From assembly GCF_000764305.2 (NCBI RefSeq), contig NW_025944324.1:294437-358436 (forward strand): 64,000 nt of DNA, read 5' to 3'. Below the pieces are notes generated by a model, which saw only the letters and a list, made by a program, of their open reading frames with translations, ran no database searches and was not told where the DNA came from. The position numbers and the translations under genes are program-made. This DNA comes from Hyalella azteca (lineage: Eukaryota; Arthropoda; Malacostraca; Amphipoda; Hyalellidae). Shown piece by piece: positions 59,091 through 64,000 of this stretch. Each line of letters opens with the position of its first letter. The first letter of the stretch is position 1.

Positions 59091-62000
59091 GTAAGTAATC
59101 CTGAATATGTGCAAATTGAGGTAAAGAAAACCTTCCAACTTCATACGAATAAATATGAGTAATCCTGTCTGGTGAATAAATGTGCAACTTGGGTTGAAAT
59201 AAAACTTCCAACTCTGTACGACGTGTAGGTAATCCAATCTGGTGAATATATGTAACTTGAGTTGGAAAAAAATCTTCCAACTCGATACGAATAAATAATA
59301 GTAATCCAATTTGGTGAATATATGTAACTTGAGTTGAATAAAAACCTTCCAACTCGATCCAAATAAATGTGAGAAATCGAATCAGCTGAATATATCTGTA
59401 ACTTGAATTGGAATATAAACCTTCCAAATAAATACGAATAAATTTCAGTATTCCAATCTGTTGAAAAAAAACTACCAACTCTTTACGATAAATGTATCCA
59501 ATCCGGTAAATATGTGTAACTTGAGTTGAAAAAAAACCTTCCGACTCAATGCGAATAAATTTAAGTAATCCAATCTGCTGAATATATCTATCTAACTTGA
59601 GTTGAAAAAAAACTTTCCAACTCGGTACGAATAAATGTAATCATTCCTATCTGGTGAATAAGTGCAACTTGAGTTGAAAAAAAAAAACTTTCAACTCGGT
59701 ACGAATAAATGTAAGTAATCCAATCTGCTGAATACGTGTAACTTGAGTTGAAAAAAACCTTCAGACTCAATACGAATAAATTTAAGTAATAAAACTTGGG
59801 TAATAGACATTTAAGTAATACACAATATATCCCATCTGTGTTCAAAAAAATTGCACGACGCAATGCCTGCAGTTTGATTCCAGTTGATTACTGAATTTGT
59901 TACAATTTTGTGCTTATGATCGAATATGTGTCAAAAAACATTCTATATAAATAGAGTCGAATATGTTAAAAAAAACATAAATTTCAAGTTATACTAGAAG
60001 TACGCTTATACACGTAGATCAATATATAAATAACATCAAACCAAATATTTGAAACATTACATCAAAGCCCAGATTTTAAATTATTATTTCAGCAAATACG
60101 GAACAAGTATTAATGTATTATTCCTTGTAGTTATTTACTGTATTTGATGAGCAAATTGAAAAGATATGATGAAAATTTAACGTAAGGGGATGCACACTAT
60201 GTTAAATCCACTGGAAAAATCTAATCTCGCTTCACAAATAAGAACAATCACCTCACCCATAAATAATAGTAATTGTAATAATAGTAATAATCATAGTAAT
60301 AATAATAATAGGAATAATCATAGTAATAATAACAGGATTAATGATAGTAATCAACTCTGAGAAGATATACTGCAGAAGCAGCCCAGAGAATAATATGTCA
60401 TTATAGATAAATACAAAATCCAACACAACAAATTAGCAATCTAATCAATATATTGACAACCCCCGATACTCTGCAATTTATTCGTGCAATGAGTGATACA
60501 ATGTGCAGCCGGCTATGATATTCATATATATATTATTGATGATAAATAAAGATATCAAGTAGCAGAGAAGGGGGGACATTTTTATAGCATTATTCTCTCC
60601 TATAATAACTTCATCTAATATCAGTAGTCATTCTTTTTAATATAATTGCTGCTTTCCGTATTCAAAAATATATTGTAATTCAGAGTCGATTTCACTAATG
60701 GATTTTTTGACCAAAATTTGAACATAAAGTTAATTTATCAAAGAACTTTACGTGGACGGCTTGGGTAAAATGACTTATTCATAGTTATATGATTCAACTA
60801 AAAAAAATAAAATATTCTTTTTTTTAGTTTTTCCTTCATAAAAATTATAATTTAACATGCATGGTGATATAATTTTTTTTCCTTTTTCGATCATTGTTGA
60901 AAAACCTTAAAATTTTTCGCTATTCTAAGTTTCCTAAATGATATTTTACTTTCTCAGCAGCGATTAGTTTTGATCAACACATTTTTAAATCCCCACAAAT
61001 TTATATGATAATATTAGGCTAACAATATTTTACGTGGGTAACTCATGTGGTAATTTATGTTAAATAATTTATAGCATCAAACTAACTCTTTCAAACCATG
61101 CAAACGGTAAATATTTTTAATCAAAGCTTTCGAACTAAAATTTTTTATGTTTTATTTTAATTTAGCAAATTTGCTCTAAACGCAGTACGCAGCATTATAA
61201 AGAAACATATGGGTTCATCATTGCTTGATACAGCATTTATTACTAATATATTATCAATAAATTGATAATTGTGCTCTGTATTGTCGGTTGAATAGATGTT
61301 GGCACTATAATTACACTGTTACCTCCTATATACAGGTATCTGCAAGTAACGCTGCTACGTTTCCAACTGCACCAGTTACTGCACTATAATTACACTGTTA
61401 CCTCCTACAGGCAGCTGCAAGGCTCGCTGCTACGTTACCAACTGCACCAGTTACTCAGTAATCAAATTACCCAGCGGCAAATATTCATGCCGAGTTGTGA
61501 CAAGTCCGAGGGTACCCCGGGACTCCCTGCAGCCTGTGGACAACTCGTACACTTTCTTCAAGACCGGTGATGATGTGTTATTTTATATTGACAGTTATTA
61601 TTATTTACCTGTATTATTTTAAGATTGACGGTCTTCAAGACCAGTGATGATGTGTTATTTAATTATTAACGGTTACATTATTATTTAACGGTATTATTTT
61701 AAGATATTGAAATTGACGGTCTTCAAGACCGGTGATGATGTGTTATTTTATATTGACAGTTATTATTATTTATTAGCGTAATATTTTATTATTTATTTAG
61801 CTAATTATTTATTATTATTTAGCTTTTATTTATTATTTTTTATTTATTTATTTATTTTATTTAGCGTATTATTTTATTATTGACGGTTACATTATTATTT
61901 AACGGTATTATTTTATTATTGTTAAGGAAATTTCTTGCTTCCTTAGACTAGAGTGAAAGATGATTCGACACAGGAACTTTATTGGTTCAGAAGTGGTTTC

Positions 62001-64000
62001 TGTAACAAGTGGAATTATGACAAGACATTAACTTCAATTGTGGTATATGTATCAACTGCTGTTTCAATTACCTAATAAACGAGTTAACATCGGTACAAAA
62101 TTGCCATTGGTACAAAATAGACTATATTCAAACAAGGTTCTTACCGAATCATCGGAGAAACTAGGTTGCTTTGAGACGTAAGAAATTCGAGGTCGTGGTG
62201 CTATACTGCAAACGTTATGCAAATCCAACTGAACGTGACGAGAACCATATCACCTTATTTCATTATTGACGGTTACATTATTATTTAATGGTATTATTTC
62301 ATTATTGACGGTTACATTATTATTTATCGGTATTATTTCATAATTGACCGTTACATTATTATTTAACGGTATTATTTCATTATTGACGGTTACATTATTA
62401 TTTAACGGTATTATTTCATTATTGACCGTTTCATTATTATTTAACGGTATTATTTTATTATTGACCGTTACATTATTATTTAACGGTATTATTTCATTAT
62501 TGACGGTTACATTATTATTTACCGGTATTATTTTATTATTGACGGTTACATTATTATTTAACGGTATTATTTCATTATTGACCGTTACATTATTATTTAC
62601 CGGTACTATTTTATTATTGCCGGTTATTTTATTGACGGTTACTTTATTATTTAACGGTATTTTTTTACTATTGACGGTTACATTATTATTTAACGGTATT
62701 ATTTTATTATTGACGGTTATTTTTTGACGGTTACTTATGGAATAGTGGAATTCAAGACCAATGATGATGAAATATTAATGTTTTATTGAGGGTTACATTA
62801 TTATTTTACGGTAATTTTTATTATTGTTGGTTATTTTATTGACTGTTAGGTAAATTGTAAATATGCTAATTGGCGGTTTAAAAAGTGAGCAAAATTCATT
62901 GATATAAATATGAAGTCTAAATAAAACTGCTGCCATTTGATCAGGTTAACGTTGCTCATAATTGATTAATTTCCAAAGCTTGAACTTTATACTGTTTTGT
63001 TATACTTTACTCAATGACACTTAATTAAATATTATGAAAAATGAGAAATTAACACGGGCATGTATTTTCTACTGCTTATGTACTTTTCAGCATTCCTCCT
63101 AAAGGGAACAAGACAGACAATTAATAATGTCTAGGAAACATCTGTCATTAAAATTATTGCTGCATAAGATGAATTTCAGACCTCATATTCGTGCGCGATA
63201 ATAATTGGTTAAAAATAATAATATGATAATCAGAAATTCCATGCTTGAATAAAATTATTATTCTTTAGAACCTCAACATTTTATTTAGGATTAGGAAAGG
63301 TATAGCTTTGCAACGATGGGTGCAATATTATTCAAAATTGAAAAAGTCACGTGTTAACAGAAATACGAAATTGGTTCCAAGATGGGATAAATAAACTTTC
63401 AAAGCCTTAAACTTTATAATTACTTGTTGCAATTTTAAAAGTAACTATAAACCAATTCAGAAAAAAAATTAGTGCACATTTGAATCACCATAAATTTTTT
63501 CCTTGATCCAAAAGTTTTACAGTTCCGCATTAGTTGGATGTGGGTCTTGATAAATGATAAAGTGAATAAATAATTGAACATTATAATCATCATACATTTA
63601 ACTAATGATCAATTAATTGTTATTCCCCACTTTAGATGGGGATTACGAGCTGCACGGCAGGCCATTGTTATTCCCCGCTTTTGATGGGGATTACGAGTAA
63701 ACAAATGATCATTTTAACCACCATACATTTAATTAATGATCTATAAATTTGTATTCCCCAAAATAAATGGGGATTACGAATAAACAAATGAACATTTTAA
63801 CCACCATACCTTTAATTAATGATCAATTAATTGTCATTTCCCACTTTAGATGGGGATTACGAACTACACGGCAGGTTCTTCTACAAGGTACACCCCACGG
63901 GTGGGGGAATGTCAGCTGACCAAGTCACCTGTCAAGGGGAAGACGCGGCGCTCGCGGTGGTGAACACACAGGACAAGATGATGGCGGTGATATACATGCT
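58943..64000 (+). CDS. Secreted C-type lectin, 5' part (three exons; continues beyond the window)
   Basis: Exons 58943-59090, 61459-61566 and 63850-64000+ join in phase 1 throughout. The product starts with a signal peptide (MMCRLKQVTLLITFAWFLSY, cleavage likely after GA). A Pro/Ser-rich linker follows, then the opening of a C-type lectin fold: FFYKVHP, C113 and EDAALAVVN at about residues 95-124. The rest of the carbohydrate-recognition domain lies outside the window, so sugar-binding motifs cannot be judged. Family members are often haemolymph pattern-recognition lectins in arthropods; that role here is inference. The gene is oriented divergently from the channel gene, 6.9 kb away. Confidence 0.8.
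59091..59815 (+). repeat. About ten 70-75-bp copies of the lectin exon 1 donor end
   Basis: Units read TTCCAACTCGATACGAATAA followed by ATGTAAGTAATCCAATCTGG or variants, matching the exon end TTTCCCACCCGATCCTAATA and its donor. Most copies have lost the donor (ATGAGT, TTAAGT, GTATCC). Those near 59368 (GTGAGA) and 59709 (GTAAGT) keep it. Confidence 0.85.
61310..61458 (+). repeat. Two about 84-bp copies upstream of the lectin exon 2 acceptor
   Basis: Both units contain CACTATAATTACACTGTTAC and end AACTGCACCAGTTACT. In the proximal unit this continues CAG, the exon 2 acceptor. In the distal one it continues GCACT, lacking it. Confidence 0.75.
61459..61566 (+). CDS. Lectin exon 2: linker
   Basis: A 108-bp phase 1-1 exon, far richer in GC than its surroundings. 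It reads IKLPSGKYSCRVVTSPRVPR and then DSLQPVDNSYTFFKT. Acceptor TTACTCAG|TAATC; donor AAGACCG|GTGATG, weak but similar to other donors used here. Because it is phase-symmetric, exon 1 could also splice straight to exon 3 without a frameshift, so this may be an optional exon. Confidence 0.65.
61540..61760 (+). repeat. Three copies of the lectin exon 2 donor end
   Basis: TTCTTCAAGACCGGTGATGA at the true junction recurs as GGTCTTCAAGACCAGTGATG (61630) and GGTCTTCAAGACCGGTGATG (61709), with the same downstream ATGTGTTATTT tract. Confidence 0.8.
61590..62840. repeat. GACGGTTACATTATTATTTA minisatellite, 38-39 bp unit
   Basis: More than 15 copies in two blocks (61590-61930 and 62262-62840), split by about 340 bp of non-repeat sequence with no clear terminal repeats. 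A 127-codon plus-strand frame here is only the translated repeat. Confidence 0.85.
63610..63849 (+). repeat. Three partial copies of the lectin exon 3 acceptor and first codons
   Basis: ATTCCCCACTTTAGATGGGG at 63622 duplicates the acceptor and codes GDYELHGR before running into a stop. Copies at 63670 and 63750 carry TTTTGATGGGG and AATAAATGGGG, with the AG destroyed. The functional acceptor follows at 63848. Confidence 0.85.
63850..64000 (+). CDS. Lectin exon 3: start of C-type lectin domain (truncated by window end)
   Basis: Acceptor CACTTTAG|ATGGG. The exon reads GDYELHGRFFYKVHP, then GGGMSADQVTCQGEDAALAV and VNTQDKMMAVIYM. FFYKVH and the Cys preceding ExAxLAVVNT are characteristic of the first strand and helix of arthropod C-type lectin domains. 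It runs to the last base of the window. Confidence 0.85.

Noticed and set aside
59023..59478. 151-codon minus-strand ORF
   Set aside because: It covers the lectin exon 1 donor array on the wrong strand. Overlapping frames (59082-59362, 59588-59863) show the same repeat translation.
62344..62727. 127-codon plus-strand ORF (LLFNGIISLLTVT repeats)
   Set aside because: It is the translation of the 39-bp minisatellite, whose unit is a multiple of three. It has no start context, splice sites or family match.
2828..62840. Tandem arrays considered as CRISPR loci
   Set aside because: Whole units, not short repeats alternating with unique spacers, are duplicated. The genes are spliced and eukaryotic, and no cas genes are present.
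1..64000. tRNA, rRNA and reverse transcriptase or transposase genes
   Set aside because: I looked for tRNA B-box-like motifs, rRNA-like sequence and catalytic motifs in the longer frames and found none that hold up.

Overview
This is eukaryotic, AT-rich, gene-poor DNA. Coding sequence occurs as short exons with GT/AG introns, and the introns and intergenic DNA are packed with minisatellite arrays and small MITE-like elements. The proteins point to an arthropod. Combined pentraxin, C-type-lectin-like and LDLa domains on a Cys-loop channel, next to a secreted C-type lectin, make me favour a crustacean, but the species cannot be read from the sequence. I see no rRNA, tRNA, CRISPR, bacterial operon or intact transposase.

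1-37 kb: no gene I am confident of. The region holds about fifteen minisatellite families with units of roughly 22-175 bp, several MITE-like repeats, and a 95-nt-arm foldback at 25.3-25.55 kb. It also holds a single ambiguous base (28096) exactly between two unrelated arrays. Weak coding candidates are a two-exon secreted-like ORF at 30118-30695, an unrecognised 130-codon ORF at 36435-36827, and exon-like segments at 7.1-7.3 and 32.5-32.7 kb.

37.56-52.07 kb, minus strand: a complete 13-exon gene can be assembled by hand with every intron phase matching, giving 948 residues. It encodes a signal peptide, a pentraxin domain, a C-type-lectin-like domain, an unassigned segment, an LDLa module, a Cys-loop receptor ligand-binding domain (13 residues between the two loop cysteines) and four membrane segments. 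It is a pentameric ligand-gated ion channel whose extracellular side carries pattern-recognition-type modules.

52.1-58.9 kb: intergenic, with minisatellites and one MITE copy. 58.94-64.0 kb, plus strand: the first three exons of a divergently oriented secreted C-type lectin, which continues past the right edge.

The most unusual pattern is that tandem repeats in these two genes are repeatedly built from their own splice junctions. At least eleven exon edges have nearby intronic copies that carry a few to about 40 exon bases plus the splice site. Splice sites in the copies are often, though not always, mutated.
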